Source: Rossellomorea vietnamensis
Lineage (GTDB): Bacteria; Bacillota; Bacilli; Bacillales; Bacillaceae_B
Reading direction: 5' to 3'
DNA: 52,747 nt
Assembly: GCF_008180415.1 (NCBI RefSeq)
Contig: NZ_VTEI01000019.1
Location: 2,473-55,219 of the forward strand
The position numbers were made by a program, and so were the translations under genes. This document shows positions 6,955 to 14,372 of the stretch, piece after piece. A model generated the notes under the pieces. It did not search any database. It worked only from the letters and a program-made list of their open reading frames with translations, and was not told the DNA's origin. Numbering within the stretch: the stretch's first letter is position 1; each line of letters opens with the position of its first letter.

Positions 6955-7146
6955 ATGAAAAAGGGGTATATTATTGGTACCATAATTCTGGTAACTTTGT
7001 TGATTCTGGTTCAAGTTTTCCGTGTATTTGTAAACCCGGCTAATGTCATTATTAGTATAGTTGAATGGACTACTAAATTTATTCTTCCTTGGTTCTTCCT
7101 ATATTGGTTAATAAGACTCACGAAAATTTTAGGGAAATGTGAATAA
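6955..7146 (+). CDS. 63-aa two-TM membrane protein
   Basis: ATG 6955 is used because GAGGGGGAG lies about 8 bases upstream; the in-frame TTG at 6934 would place the ribosome site inside the gene. Two hydrophobic helices (residues about 5-22 and 28-52) are separated by a short loop and followed by a basic tail (RLTKILGKCE). No known family. One-gene unit between repeats. Confidence 0.65.
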   Translation: MKKGYIIGTIILVTLLILVQVFRVFVNPANVIISIVEWTTKFILPWFFLYWLIRLTKILGKCE

Positions 7147-7154
7147 GTTTTTAA

Positions 7155-7230
7155 TAAAGCTAAAGAGCGCATAACTGAAGGTTAGCAAATTGCTCATCTT
7201 CAATTATTGGAGCAGGTTAATGGAATAAGA
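7155..7230 (+). repeat. Cassette repeat copy 9
   Basis: GAGCGCATAACTGAAGGTTA and GCAAATTGCTC form the core, then ATCTTCAATTATTGGAGCAG and GTTAATGGAATAAG. The tail is one of the best preserved; the stem is shorter than in copies 7 and 8. Confidence 0.65.
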
Positions 7231-7289
7231 AGGAAATCAGGCTATATCATCCGAATAAAATAAATTAGGAATTTTTAGGGGGAGATTTT

Positions 7290-7976
7290 TTGTCTATTAA
7301 AGCATTTTTTTTAGACTTTTATGGAACTGTTGTACACGAAGATGGGGAGATAATTTCAAAAATCTGTAATCAAATAAAAGATAATTCAAAGACGGAAGCC
7401 ACTCTAACAGAAATAGGAGGATTTTGGTGGAAGGAATTTTCTAATTTATTTCAAGAGAGTTATGGTGAAACTTTTAGAACACAAAGAGTATTAGAAACTA
7501 TCTCATTAAAAAATACACTTTCTAATTTTGGTTCAACGTTAGATGAAAATATATTAAGCGAATTAATGTATAATCATTGGATGCAACCTTCTATTTTTGA
7601 TGATTCTTTGGAATTCTTCAAACAAAATAATGTTCCAGTATATATACTCTCGAATATTGACAATTTTGATGTAAATACTGCAATTGCATATCACAAATTA
7701 AAGGTTAAAGAGGTAATTACAAGCGAAGATGTGCAATCATATAAACCACGTCCAGAAATGTTTGAAAAAGCACTAAAATTGTGTAATCTATCCAAGGATG
7801 AAGTTCTGCATGTTGGTGATTCTCTTTCAAGTGATGTGAGTGGAGCAATGAATGTAGGTATAAAAAGTGTCTGGATAAATCGTAATAACAAAGAGTTTAA
7901 AGGTAAGGATGAACCAAATTATACTATAAATAAGTTAGATGAATTACTTAAATTTGAGATGCTTGTAAAAAATTAA
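7290..7976 (+). CDS. HAD-superfamily hydrolase
   Basis: 228 aa. HAD motif I is FFLDFYGTVV (residues 6-15) with the nucleophile Asp and the common DxxGT variant. Motif II is YILSN, motif III is the Lys in SYKPRPEMF and motif IV is HVGDSLSSDVSGAMN. A helical cap lies between I and II, so this is a class I, haloacid-dehalogenase/YjjG-like phosphatase; the substrate is unknown. The TTG start at 7290 follows AGGGGGAG at a suitable distance. It is the largest intact enzyme in the left part of the array. Confidence 0.88.
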   Translation: MSIKAFFLDFYGTVVHEDGEIISKICNQIKDNSKTEATLTEIGGFWWKEFSNLFQESYGETFRTQRVLETISLKNTLSNFGSTLDENILSELMYNHWMQPSIFDDSLEFFKQNNVPVYILSNIDNFDVNTAIAYHKLKVKEVITSEDVQSYKPRPEMFEKALKLCNLSKDEVLHVGDSLSSDVSGAMNVGIKSVWINRNNKEFKGKDEPNYTINKLDELLKFEMLVKN

Positions 7977-7989
7977 AGAGAAGTTTCTA

Positions 7990-8055
7990 ATTCAAGTAAA
8001 GGGGGCGTTTGCTGAACAGGCAGCCGTCCTTTGTTCAAGGGTAGGTTAATGGAAG
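7990..8055 (+). repeat. Cassette repeat copy 10 (type II)
   Basis: TTCAAGTAAAGGGGGCG opens it. The stem GGGGGCGTTTGCT / GGCAGCCGTCC encloses GAACA. TTTGTTCAAGGGTAGGTTAA is the tail. The same layout is seen at 13117 and 13438. Confidence 0.7.
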
Positions 8056-8130
8056 ATTAAAAAAACTTAAAGCGTTAGTATTCGTTTTTGGTAATATAGA
8101 TATAAGGTTACAAAAGAAAGGGATGATAAG

Positions 8131-8211
8131 ATGGCAGCAATTTTTTCTATTATTGGTGATATTTTTAGTGCTATCGCAACTTCACTATTGGTCAAAAAGG
8201 ATAAGAAGTAA
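8131..8211 (+). CDS. 26-aa hydrophobic/cationic peptide
   Basis: ATG 8131 follows AAAGAAAGGGATGATAAG, an acceptable ribosome site. The predicted peptide is MAAIFSIIGDIFSAIATSLL and then VKKDKK: an amphipathic helix with a lysine-rich end. Such peptides resemble phenol-soluble modulins or type I toxins, but no homologue is recognised. It lies alone between two array repeats. Coding status is inferred from the ribosome site and the peptide pattern. Confidence 0.5.
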   Translation: MAAIFSIIGDIFSAIATSLLVKKDKK

Positions 8212-8251
8212 ATAAAGTTTTAGATAAGTATTACACTCAGTCGTTAACTAG

Positions 8252-8320
8252 GTATCTTCAATTATAGGGGGCGTTTATGCAATAACTGAAGACGCTTATT
8301 CTTCTATAAGGGTTGAGATA
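8252..8320 (+). repeat. Cassette repeat copy 11
   Basis: TCTTCAATTATAGGGGGCG is followed by the TTTATGCAATAACTGAAGAC core, a GCTTATTCTTCTATAAGGG arm and TTGAGATAATA. It mixes a type II opening (GGGGGCGTTT) with the type III ACTGAAGA block. Confidence 0.6.
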
Positions 8321-8378
8321 ATAAAAATATGTTACGATTTCAAATGTTAAGTTAAGTAAGATTAAAGGACTGTTCTAA

Positions 8379-8717
8379 ATGAAAAATCATATAAAGGTAA
8401 ATGGAAAACTCCTTCAAACAAACAAACGATTTTCACAATTGAAAAATAGTCAAAAAGATTGGATTGCAACGGAACTTTATAAGCTATACCACGAAAAGAT
8501 GATAGAAAGACATACAACTAGGAAGCTCCCTCCTTATCACCGTGATGCTGTAATATCGTCTCTATATGATCAAGTTCAAAGTAGAGATATATGGATTCCT
8601 TATGATGAAATAAGAAAATATACATTTAGCAAAACCACTAAGATAGTAAAATCATTTAAGAAACATTTTCCTGAGTTAAGTGAGAAAATCGAAGCAGCCA
8701 AGTACTCAAATAAATAA
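8379..8717 (+). CDS. Hypothetical 112-aa basic protein
   Basis: ATG 8379 with a distant AAAGGA upstream. The protein is soluble, basic and helical, with the segments SQLKNSQKDWIATELYKLYH, PPYHRDAVISSLYDQV and IPYDEIRKYTFSKTTKIVKS. The central part resembles small DNA- or RNA-binding helical proteins, but no family is recognised. Array neighbours are repeats and a short gene scrap downstream. Confidence 0.65.
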   Translation: MKNHIKVNGKLLQTNKRFSQLKNSQKDWIATELYKLYHEKMIERHTTRKLPPYHRDAVISSLYDQVQSRDIWIPYDEIRKYTFSKTTKIVKSFKKHFPELSEKIEAAKYSNK

Positions 8718-8740
8718 TCAATGCATGGTCTATTAAGTTA

Positions 8741-8818
8741 TCTGGGGCGCTATATAAGATTGATGGTCATTTAGCTGTGATTGTAGAAGCAGAAAAATTT
8801 TTTTATAGCTTAGAATAA
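8741..8818 (+). pseudogene. Short C-terminal gene scrap
   Basis: The frame GALYKIDGHLAVIVEAEKFF then YSLE ends at TAA 8816-8818. It has no start codon or ribosome site and reads like the end of a truncated protein. The preceding TATCTGGGGCGC may be an eroded repeat opening. Weak evidence. Confidence 0.25.
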
Positions 8819-8889
8819 ACCATCTTCCGAATGGGCATACTAGAACCAAAGTTTACTTGGTTGGCAGCCTTGTAGGAGATGATAACGTG

Positions 8890-9732
8890 ATGAGACTGTC
8901 TAAAGCCTGGGAAAAGTATCAGTTAGATAAGAAGATTGAAGGGTATTCTCCATTAACGTTGAAAGCTTATTGTTTTCAATATACTCTTCTGTTAAAACAC
9001 TTTGCTGATATCAGCATAAAGGACTTCACAACAGACGAACTGAAGAGTTATCTGATCCATTCCGGAGACCATTTAAAACCGGCGAGCCTGGGGCACCGAG
9101 TCCGATGTATAAGATCCCTTTTTAAGTGGATACATGATGAGGGACATCTTCCCTACAATCCCGCTGCTAAGTTAAAGGAACCGAAGATAGGAAAAAGAAT
9201 CCCAAAGTTCCTCACCGATCTTGAAATCGAACACTTAAGGGAAGCTTGCGAGAGCTCCTTGGAAAACGCCTTGTTTGAATTCTTTTATTCAACAGGTTGC
9301 CGGATAGGGGAAATAGTAAAGCTAAACCAGGAAGACATCAACTTCTCAGCGAACTCTGTTATAGTTCATGGGAATGGTGACAAAGAGAGGGGAGTGTATT
9401 TTAATACTCGCTGTTCCCTTTGGTTGAAACGGTACTTGGATGAACGGGATGATCAAGAGGATTGTCTATTCATAACAGAGAGAAAACCCAAACACCGGAT
9501 GAGCATTGATATGATTCGATACATTATAAAACGGGTTTCTAAGCGAGCAGGTATAAAGAAGAGCATTCACCCCCATCAATTAAGACATTGTTATGCCACT
9601 CATCTAATTAATAACGGTGCGCCCCTTGAAGTGATTCAAAGCCTTTTGGGACATGAGAAAAGTGAGACGACAAAGATCTATGCTCAACTTAGTGGGAAGC
9701 TGCGTCAGGACTTCTATTGTAAATATTTTTAA
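8890..9732 (+). CDS. Tyrosine recombinase (XerC/XerD-like integrase)
   Basis: A 280-aa site-specific recombinase with an N-terminal SAM-like core-binding domain (about 1-95) and a catalytic domain. Catalytic residues in this numbering: Arg138 (STGCRIGE), Lys165 (GNGDKER), His229 and Arg232 (HPHQLRH), His255 (LLGHEKSETT) and Tyr264 (TKIYAQ). All six are present, so it should be active. The start at ATG 8890 (or GTG 8887) follows AGGAG at 8874-8878; the TTG at 8857 lies upstream of that site. It lies within the repeat-separated array, on the same strand as the cassette genes, and ends in a strong terminator. There is no clear IntI-specific insertion, so it is not a classical integron integrase. 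It is the obvious candidate enzyme for array mobility (inference). Confidence 0.92.
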   Translation: MRLSKAWEKYQLDKKIEGYSPLTLKAYCFQYTLLLKHFADISIKDFTTDELKSYLIHSGDHLKPASLGHRVRCIRSLFKWIHDEGHLPYNPAAKLKEPKIGKRIPKFLTDLEIEHLREACESSLENALFEFFYSTGCRIGEIVKLNQEDINFSANSVIVHGNGDKERGVYFNTRCSLWLKRYLDERDDQEDCLFITERKPKHRMSIDMIRYIIKRVSKRAGIKKSIHPHQLRHCYATHLINNGAPLEVIQSLLGHEKSETTKIYAQLSGKLRQDFYCKYF

Positions 9733-9738
9733 TATTTC

Positions 9739-9770
9739 AGAGCTTCAACCCTTAGTGGGTATGAGGCTCT
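9739..9770. terminator. Bidirectional terminator between recombinase and MFS genes
   Basis: AGAGCTTCAACCC and GGGTATGAGGCTCT pair around TTAGT (mismatch-tolerant stem of about 12 bp), followed by TTCTTCTTGTTTC. It lies 7 bases after the recombinase stop and faces the convergent MFS gene. Confidence 0.75.
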
Positions 9771-9887
9771 TTCTTCTTGTTTCGGGCCATTTAATGGAAG
9801 AAGAAAAGTAGCTTCCTTCTTAAACAATTGCTCTAACTTAAGGAAGTAAGCAAATTTCCGAATTAGTATTAACAGGGCGAAGATAGA

Positions 9888-11150
9888 CTATGGTTGATTG
9901 ACGGTGAGAGCAGCTCCTCTAATAATTGAAGGCCTCAGCATAATGATTGTTATTGCAACCAGGAAAAAAGCTGAAGGAATCATGGACCATCCTATACCGA
10001 TCCATTCGAAAGACAGCCCAAAAATAATCATTCCAAGCGGTGACATGGCTTGGGAGATTGTTTCCAAAATCCCGAACACTCTCCCCTTAAACTCCTCTTT
10101 AATTCCTTTTTGAAACATTACTCCTATTGGTGTGTTAATACAAGTCAGCGTAACCCCATAAAGAAAGGCAAGCGTTATATAATAAAGAAGATTTACATTA
10201 TAAGTAAAGGTTAACAAGACAGGTATTGTAGCTGTTGCCAATAATAGAGCAATGAGGATAATCCCTTTTTTTACAACAATCAGCGGATTGTTTAATTCTT
10301 TTCTTATTGAAAAATACAGGGAGGCAGCCAACATACCTCCTGCAAAGAATCCTTCAATAACTCCAAAATGAAATGAATCAATTCCCAGCTCTTCAACCGT
10401 GATGTAGGGCATGCCCACTACCATAGAAACTGAAAAAAGGTTAATAAGGATGGCCATTCTCATTATTGTCCAAAGAATACCTTGGGTTTTTATATAACCA
10501 AACCCACTAGCAATGCTTTTGAAAAGCTTTTCTCTCTTGGTATTCGGATCGGCGATAGTGGAGTATAACTTAAATTTCATTGTCGATTCGAGCAATACAG
10601 CGACTGCATAGGAAACCATATGGGTAAGCAAAAAGGCATTCAAAGAAACAAAGCCGTACATCAATCCACCTAAAACTGGTCCGGCGATAGCAGACGAGGA
10701 GACAGAAGCCTGATTAATGGCCATTGCCCGTTGAATACAATCTTCATCAACGAGAGATGAGATTGAGGAAGTAAAGGTAATCCCCGTAAACATAGATGAA
10801 ATAGATAGAAGAAAAGTAGTCATATAAATTACAACTATTTTTATAGAAAAAAGCAAATTGAAAACCAAGAGCCCTCCCACGACAAATGCAGCAAAAGATT
10901 GAGATAATAGGATGATGAATTTCTTAGAATAGCGATCCGCCAAGTATCCAAATACAGGAGCTAGAAGAATTCGTGGCAGTACGCTGCATATTAGGTTAAT
11001 CGCAAATCCGAGTGCAGAACCAGTGAGTTCTATTACATACACACTTATTCCAAAGCTGTAAATACTGTTTCCAAAAGTAGAAATGAATTTACTGATTGAA
11101 AACACCCTTAAATGGTACGTTGCCTGCTTAATTTTATACTCTTCAGTCAC
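9888..11150 (-). CDS. MFS efflux transporter (DHA3/MefA-like)
   Basis: A 420-aa protein with about 12 hydrophobic segments, the size and layout of the major facilitator superfamily. The early segment FSISKFISTFGNSIYSFGIS and the loop GYLADRYSKKFII (motif A, GxLaDrxGrk type) are typical of DHA3 drug exporters such as MefA. Substrate unknown. The GTG start at 11150 has GAGGAGG upstream. It is transcribed divergently from an XRE-TPR regulator; the shared 118-bp region has two near-identical palindromes, so the regulator probably controls the exporter. No damage seen. Confidence 0.87.
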   Translation of the reverse strand: MTEEYKIKQATYHLRVFSISKFISTFGNSIYSFGISVYVIELTGSALGFAINLICSVLPRILLAPVFGYLADRYSKKFIILLSQSFAAFVVGGLLVFNLLFSIKIVVIYMTTFLLSISSMFTGITFTSSISSLVDEDCIQRAMAINQASVSSSAIAGPVLGGLMYGFVSLNAFLLTHMVSYAVAVLLESTMKFKLYSTIADPNTKREKLFKSIASGFGYIKTQGILWTIMRMAILINLFSVSMVVGMPYITVEELGIDSFHFGVIEGFFAGGMLAASLYFSIRKELNNPLIVVKKGIILIALLLATATIPVLLTFTYNVNLLYYITLAFLYGVTLTCINTPIGVMFQKGIKEEFKGRVFGILETISQAMSPLGMIIFGLSFEWIGIGWSMIPSAFFLVAITIIMLRPSIIRGAALTVNQP

Positions 11151-11175
11151 TAGGATATCCTCCTCGTAAAAAAAA

Positions 11176-11192
11176 GTTTAATTTAATTAAAC
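11176..11192. promoter_or_regulatory. Operator-like palindrome O1
   Basis: GTTTAATTTAATTAAAC is a perfect palindrome around a central base except for the middle T. It differs from the second site at 11231 by one base. It lies 26 bp upstream of the MFS start, where a repressor would block transcription. Confidence 0.65.
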
Positions 11193-11230
11193 AAAATATA
11201 ACATGGCAAAGGGTTTTCTTTCAAGTATAA

Positions 11231-11247
11231 GTTTAATATAATTAAAC
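11231..11247. promoter_or_regulatory. Operator-like palindrome O2
   Basis: GTTTAATATAATTAAAC matches O1 in 16 of 17 bases. It lies 22 bp upstream of the regulator start. Centre-to-centre distance to O1 is 55 bp, about five helical turns, which would place two bound dimers on the same DNA face. Confidence 0.65.
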
Positions 11248-11268
11248 AAATAACAAGTACTTGGGGGT

Positions 11269-12471
11269 GTGCAGGTGGAGAAACTAGGTGGAAGAATTAA
11301 AACATTAAGAAAAAGAAAAAAGTTAACACTTGAAGGGCTGGCAGGTAAAGGGATGACAAAAGGAATGCTAAGCCTTATAGAAAACAATAAGGCAAAACCT
11401 TCTATGGAGAGCTTAATTTATATAGCGGGAAAGCTAGGAGTGTCTGTGAATGAGCTCCTCGAAAATATTAGTATTACTGAAATTCGTGGGCTACTACAGG
11501 AAACGGAAGATCCTTTTAACAAAAAGGAATATGAAAAGGTTGTGGAACTTTTATCATCATTACCCCTGGATTCGCTTCCTTTATCTTATGAGGCTGCGGC
11601 AATTCTAGAGAGATATAGCAGGGCATCCTACCATGCAGGAAGAGGAGAATGGGAGGAGATATATAAGCAGGCGGAAGAAATGTACATAGCTCTTAATCTT
11701 CATAATGAAGCAGCAAAATTCCTTTCTTTTCTTGTAAAGGCATATATGGAAAAGCGAAATTATTACACAGCTTTTGGAATGTTAATCGAGCGAAAGGAAA
11801 GGTGGGAGAATGAAAATGCGAATTTAAACATTCTTGGTAAGTTGGAGTTGGATTACAATGAAATCCTGCTTTTGTTCGCTATTGGAAAATATAATGATGC
11901 TAAAAAGAAATTAGAAAGTTCCATCTCCCTCTCATATAAAAGTGGTACTTTTTATCAAATAGAGGGTTTGTACCGTCTAGCCTGTTTTTATGCAATGATG
12001 AATGCAGAAGAACAAGACGTGGAGATTTACTTGAAAAAATTAACCTTGTTTGGAGAGTTTATAGACAGTGATGAGTCTAGGTCAGCTGTTTTGATTTTAA
12101 AAGCTCACTATCATAATAAGTATACAAGAAACTTTACAAAGGCCGAGCAGTTTATAGAAGAGTATTATTATATAAATGGTTTGGACCCATACTATGCAAT
12201 GGAAAAAGGGAAGTCATTGTTTAGAGCAAAACAGTATGAGCAAGCATTAAAGAGTTTTCTGGAATTTAAAGAAATACCGGAATGGATCCACCCCTTTGAC
12301 CTGTCGCTTATGTATGAGGTATACGCGTACATTGCACGATGTTATGATCAACTTGATGAAAAGCAAAAGGCTGTGCATTATTCAAAATATGCTCTAGATG
12401 GTATTGGAACGTTACCGGAAACACCGTATAAAGAATTTGTTAAAAATACAGCATTGCTTATAAATCGATGA
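11269..12471 (+). CDS. XRE-family regulator with TPR-like C-terminal domain
   Basis: 400 aa. Residues about 5-62 form an XRE helix-turn-helix (RIKTLRKRKKLTLEGLAGKG...GMLSLIENNKAKPS...YIAGKLGVSVNELL). The rest is helical with paired-helix repeats of TPR type (LSYEAAAILERYSRASYHAG, KFLSFLVKAYMEKRNYYTAF, YEQALKSFLEF). This is the layout of RRNPP/Rgg-like or related Bacillus regulators, which may sense a peptide or other ligand through the TPR part. GTG start at 11269 (or 11275); GGGGGTG precedes. Divergent from the MFS gene with two shared palindromes, suggesting autoregulation and exporter control. Confidence 0.85.
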   Translation: MQVEKLGGRIKTLRKRKKLTLEGLAGKGMTKGMLSLIENNKAKPSMESLIYIAGKLGVSVNELLENISITEIRGLLQETEDPFNKKEYEKVVELLSSLPLDSLPLSYEAAAILERYSRASYHAGRGEWEEIYKQAEEMYIALNLHNEAAKFLSFLVKAYMEKRNYYTAFGMLIERKERWENENANLNILGKLELDYNEILLLFAIGKYNDAKKKLESSISLSYKSGTFYQIEGLYRLACFYAMMNAEEQDVEIYLKKLTLFGEFIDSDESRSAVLILKAHYHNKYTRNFTKAEQFIEEYYYINGLDPYYAMEKGKSLFRAKQYEQALKSFLEFKEIPEWIHPFDLSLMYEVYAYIARCYDQLDEKQKAVHYSKYALDGIGTLPETPYKEFVKNTALLINR

Positions 12472-12499
12472 TCAAGTGATGTTGCTTAATTGAGTTAAA

Positions 12500-12640
12500 G
12501 AGGATTAGGAGGCTTATTCTGAACAGGATAAGCTTTTTGGGTTAAAGTTTTTCTTGAGTAAGCTGCTTGGTTTTGAAATAATTGGTATTAAGTTAAAGGG
12601 CAGTATAGTGAAACAATTCTTATCTGTTTAGACCACGTAC
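12500..12640 (+). repeat. Cassette repeat copy 12 (type I)
   Basis: TAAAGAGGATTAGGAGGCTT, a hairpin (GGCTTATT...GGATAAGC) followed by TTTTT, then AAAGTTTTTCTTGAGTAAGC and TTTTGAAATAATTGG, ending AAAGGGCAGTATAGTGAAAC. It matches copy 2 over most of its length, although about 8.6 kb apart. Confidence 0.7.
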
Positions 12641-12668
12641 TTATTTTAAATTTAGAGAGGGTGGAAAA

Positions 12669-13118
12669 ATGAATAAAAGCTTAGCCCTTGTATTTGTGGC
12701 ACTTGTGTTTTTACTTGTAGGATGTAATGAAAGTAGTCAAGAACCAGCTAAATCACCAGAAGACGCTTTAAGGATGATAGAGGTAGAAAACGAAGAAAGA
12801 CAAATAAATATATATGGCACTCATAAGGTAAATGAAGATTTAGTCTTAATAGTTTTTAGAGGAGTAATGAATGGGGAGGATATTTGGCTTGCCGATGTTC
12901 ATAAAGAAGACGGTCGATGGAAAGCTAAAGAAAGTGTCCAAATGAACGGACCATTTGAAGGAAATGGTGAAATTCAAACAATCAGTATTAACGAGGAATT
13001 TGGATATGAAGTTGGTTATATTAAAAGTAATGTTCCAACTCCTGAGAACTTAAATATTATTGAAATTGATAAAATTGAAGATTGGAAAATATGGTTTAAA
13101 CAAACTAAATCAAACTGA
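12669..13118 (+). CDS. Lipoprotein, 149 aa
   Basis: Signal peptide MNKSLALVFVALVFLLVGC with lipobox LVGC (Cys19), so it is membrane anchored and extracellular. The mature part has alternating strands (INIYGTHKVNEDLVLIVFRG, WLADVHKEDGRWKAKESVQ) similar in feel to NTF2-like or DUF4878-type lipoproteins, but no firm family. AGAGAGGGTGG is the ribosome site. It is a single-gene unit between copies 12 and 13. Confidence 0.8.
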   Translation: MNKSLALVFVALVFLLVGCNESSQEPAKSPEDALRMIEVENEERQINIYGTHKVNEDLVLIVFRGVMNGEDIWLADVHKEDGRWKAKESVQMNGPFEGNGEIQTISINEEFGYEVGYIKSNVPTPENLNIIEIDKIEDWKIWFKQTKSN

Positions 13119-13185
13119 AAAAGGTGTTTGTTGAACAAGTAGCCGCCCTTTGTTCAAGTAAAGGGGTTAATGGAAAAGGAGATAA
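13117..13185 (+). repeat. Cassette repeat copy 13 (type II)
   Basis: GTGTTTGTTGAACAAGTAGC and CGCCCTTTGTTCAAGTAAAG, then GGGTTAATGG. The opening GGGGG is eroded to AAAGG. The next gene's open frame can be read through it, giving a false N-terminus (MFVEQVAALCSSKG). Confidence 0.65.
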
Positions 13186-13408
13186 GAGGAAGGAGAGGGA
13201 ACTCATTAAAAATCTAAGAAGGGAATATAAAGAACTGAACCGATATTATGAAGAAAAAAACAGGAATGGCGACCATTTGCTGTTAGTTCTCGAAAAGAGC
13301 GGTCTTATGGCATTTATGTTATATCTTCCATTTTGGATAATTGCAGAAGTAGTGACATTATTTTTTAAACTTTCTAAAAACCTTTTTGTTCTATTAAAAG
13401 GCAAATGA
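13124..13408 (+). CDS. Small membrane protein with uncertain start
   Basis: The open frame from GTG 13124 is 94 aa, but its first 15-20 residues are the translated repeat. A much better ribosome site (AAGGAGAGGG, 13190-13199) lies 5-9 bases before an in-frame ATT at 13205, and there is no ATG/GTG/TTG near it. Either ATT is a rare start or an ATG was mutated. The body is a charged N-terminus (NLRREYKELNRYYEEKNRNG) followed by one long hydrophobic segment (LMAFMLYLPFWIIAEVVTLF) and a basic tail. No family recognised. Confidence 0.5.
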   Translation: MFVEQVAALCSSKGVNGKGDKRKERELIKNLRREYKELNRYYEEKNRNGDHLLLVLEKSGLMAFMLYLPFWIIAEVVTLFFKLSKNLFVLLKGK

Positions 13409-13437
13409 ACAAAGGAGTATTTATCCTTATTCTATAA

Positions 13438-13530
13438 ACCGGGGCGTTTGCAGAACAAGCAGCCGCCTCGTTCGTTTACGTCAACAAATATAACTATCTT
13501 CGGCTAACGGGGCAGGATAATTAAATAAGA
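13438..13530 (+). repeat. Cassette repeat copy 14 (type II)
   Basis: CCGGGGCGTTTGCAGAACAA and GCAGCCGCC form the stem; then TCGTTCGTTTACGTCAAC and a second arm CTATCTTCGGCTAACGGGGC ending AGGATAATTAAATAAG. Longer than average, with an extra segment between core and tail. Confidence 0.65.
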
Positions 13531-13551
13531 AAAAGATTTTGGAGGAAGTAA

Positions 13552-14136
13552 ATGTATACAGCGTAAGATGTTGTTGTTATTGGATCTCTACTTTTATTGT
13601 TATATATCTCGGTGGATTTTTTTAAAAATAAATCCACGGATATAGCAAGACGATTGGTCTTTTATAGTTTTGTTTACTATCTACTAAATGTAATGCAACT
13701 TACTACTGGAGGTATCGTACTGCCACCATAAAAGGACTTTCTACCAACTACTCAATTAATTCCATTTTATTTTATTGGTGACCTTTTTAGTATGTATCGC
13801 ACTAATGGTTTGGATTGGTTTTTTTGGAATTCTTTTAAGTTAACATTTCTCAACATGATTTTGTTAATGCCCCTTGGTATTTATTTATCTTTATTGTTTA
13901 AAGTGAAACGAACATCTAGAACATTTTTAATTATTTTTCTTGTAAGTCTTACTATTGAAACTATTCAATTCACTTTTGGACATATAGGCATTGTAATGGG
14001 GCGGGGATTTAATGTGGACGATTTAATTGTTAATACTCTAGGGGGCGTAATTGGGTTCGCACTTTTTGGGCTAATAAAGAAAGGCTTTTTTTCAATTATA
14101 CCAAGCCTTAATACCGAAAAGGAGAAAAGTTATTAA
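13552..14136 (+). pseudogene. VanZ-like membrane protein with two in-frame TAA codons
   Basis: VanZ-type proteins are small multi-TM proteins linked in some cases to glycopeptide resistance. The frame opens at ATG 13552 (MYTA, RBS GGAGGAA), is cut at once by TAA 13564-13566, continues DVVVIGSLLLLLYISVDFF, is cut again by TAA 13729-13731 after GGIVLPP, and continues KDFLPTTQLIPFYFIGDLFS to the stop at 14136. The C-terminal half has the VanZ core (NMILLMPLGIYLSLL, SLTIETIQFTFG, RGFNVDDLIVNTLGG). ATG 13792 could begin a truncated product. Both stops could come from CAA by one C-to-T change. Confidence 0.8.
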
Positions 14137-14210
14137 GCAGCCAGGAGCATTTGGGTAACATGCAGTCGCCTATTTGATTGCTCAATTAAAGGAGCAGGTT
14201 AACTGAACAT
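14136..14210 (+). repeat. Cassette repeat copy 15
   Basis: AGCAGCCAGGAGCATTTGGG and TAACATGCAGTCGCC form the core; TTGATTGCTCAATTAAAGG and AGCAGGTTAACTG form the tail. It starts at the stop codon of the VanZ-like gene. Confidence 0.6.
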
Positions 14211-14372
14211 TAAATGAAAAATGGTAGGTCAAACTGACTTAATAGAAGGCTCTTTTCGTAAAGATTGTTGTTGCTTTTAATAAATCATAAGGAAAGATTT
14301 ACTTTTTATGGTATTATATTAACAACTATTTCAGCTTAGTTGAATTTAGGCAATAAAAAGGGGAAGCTTCTA

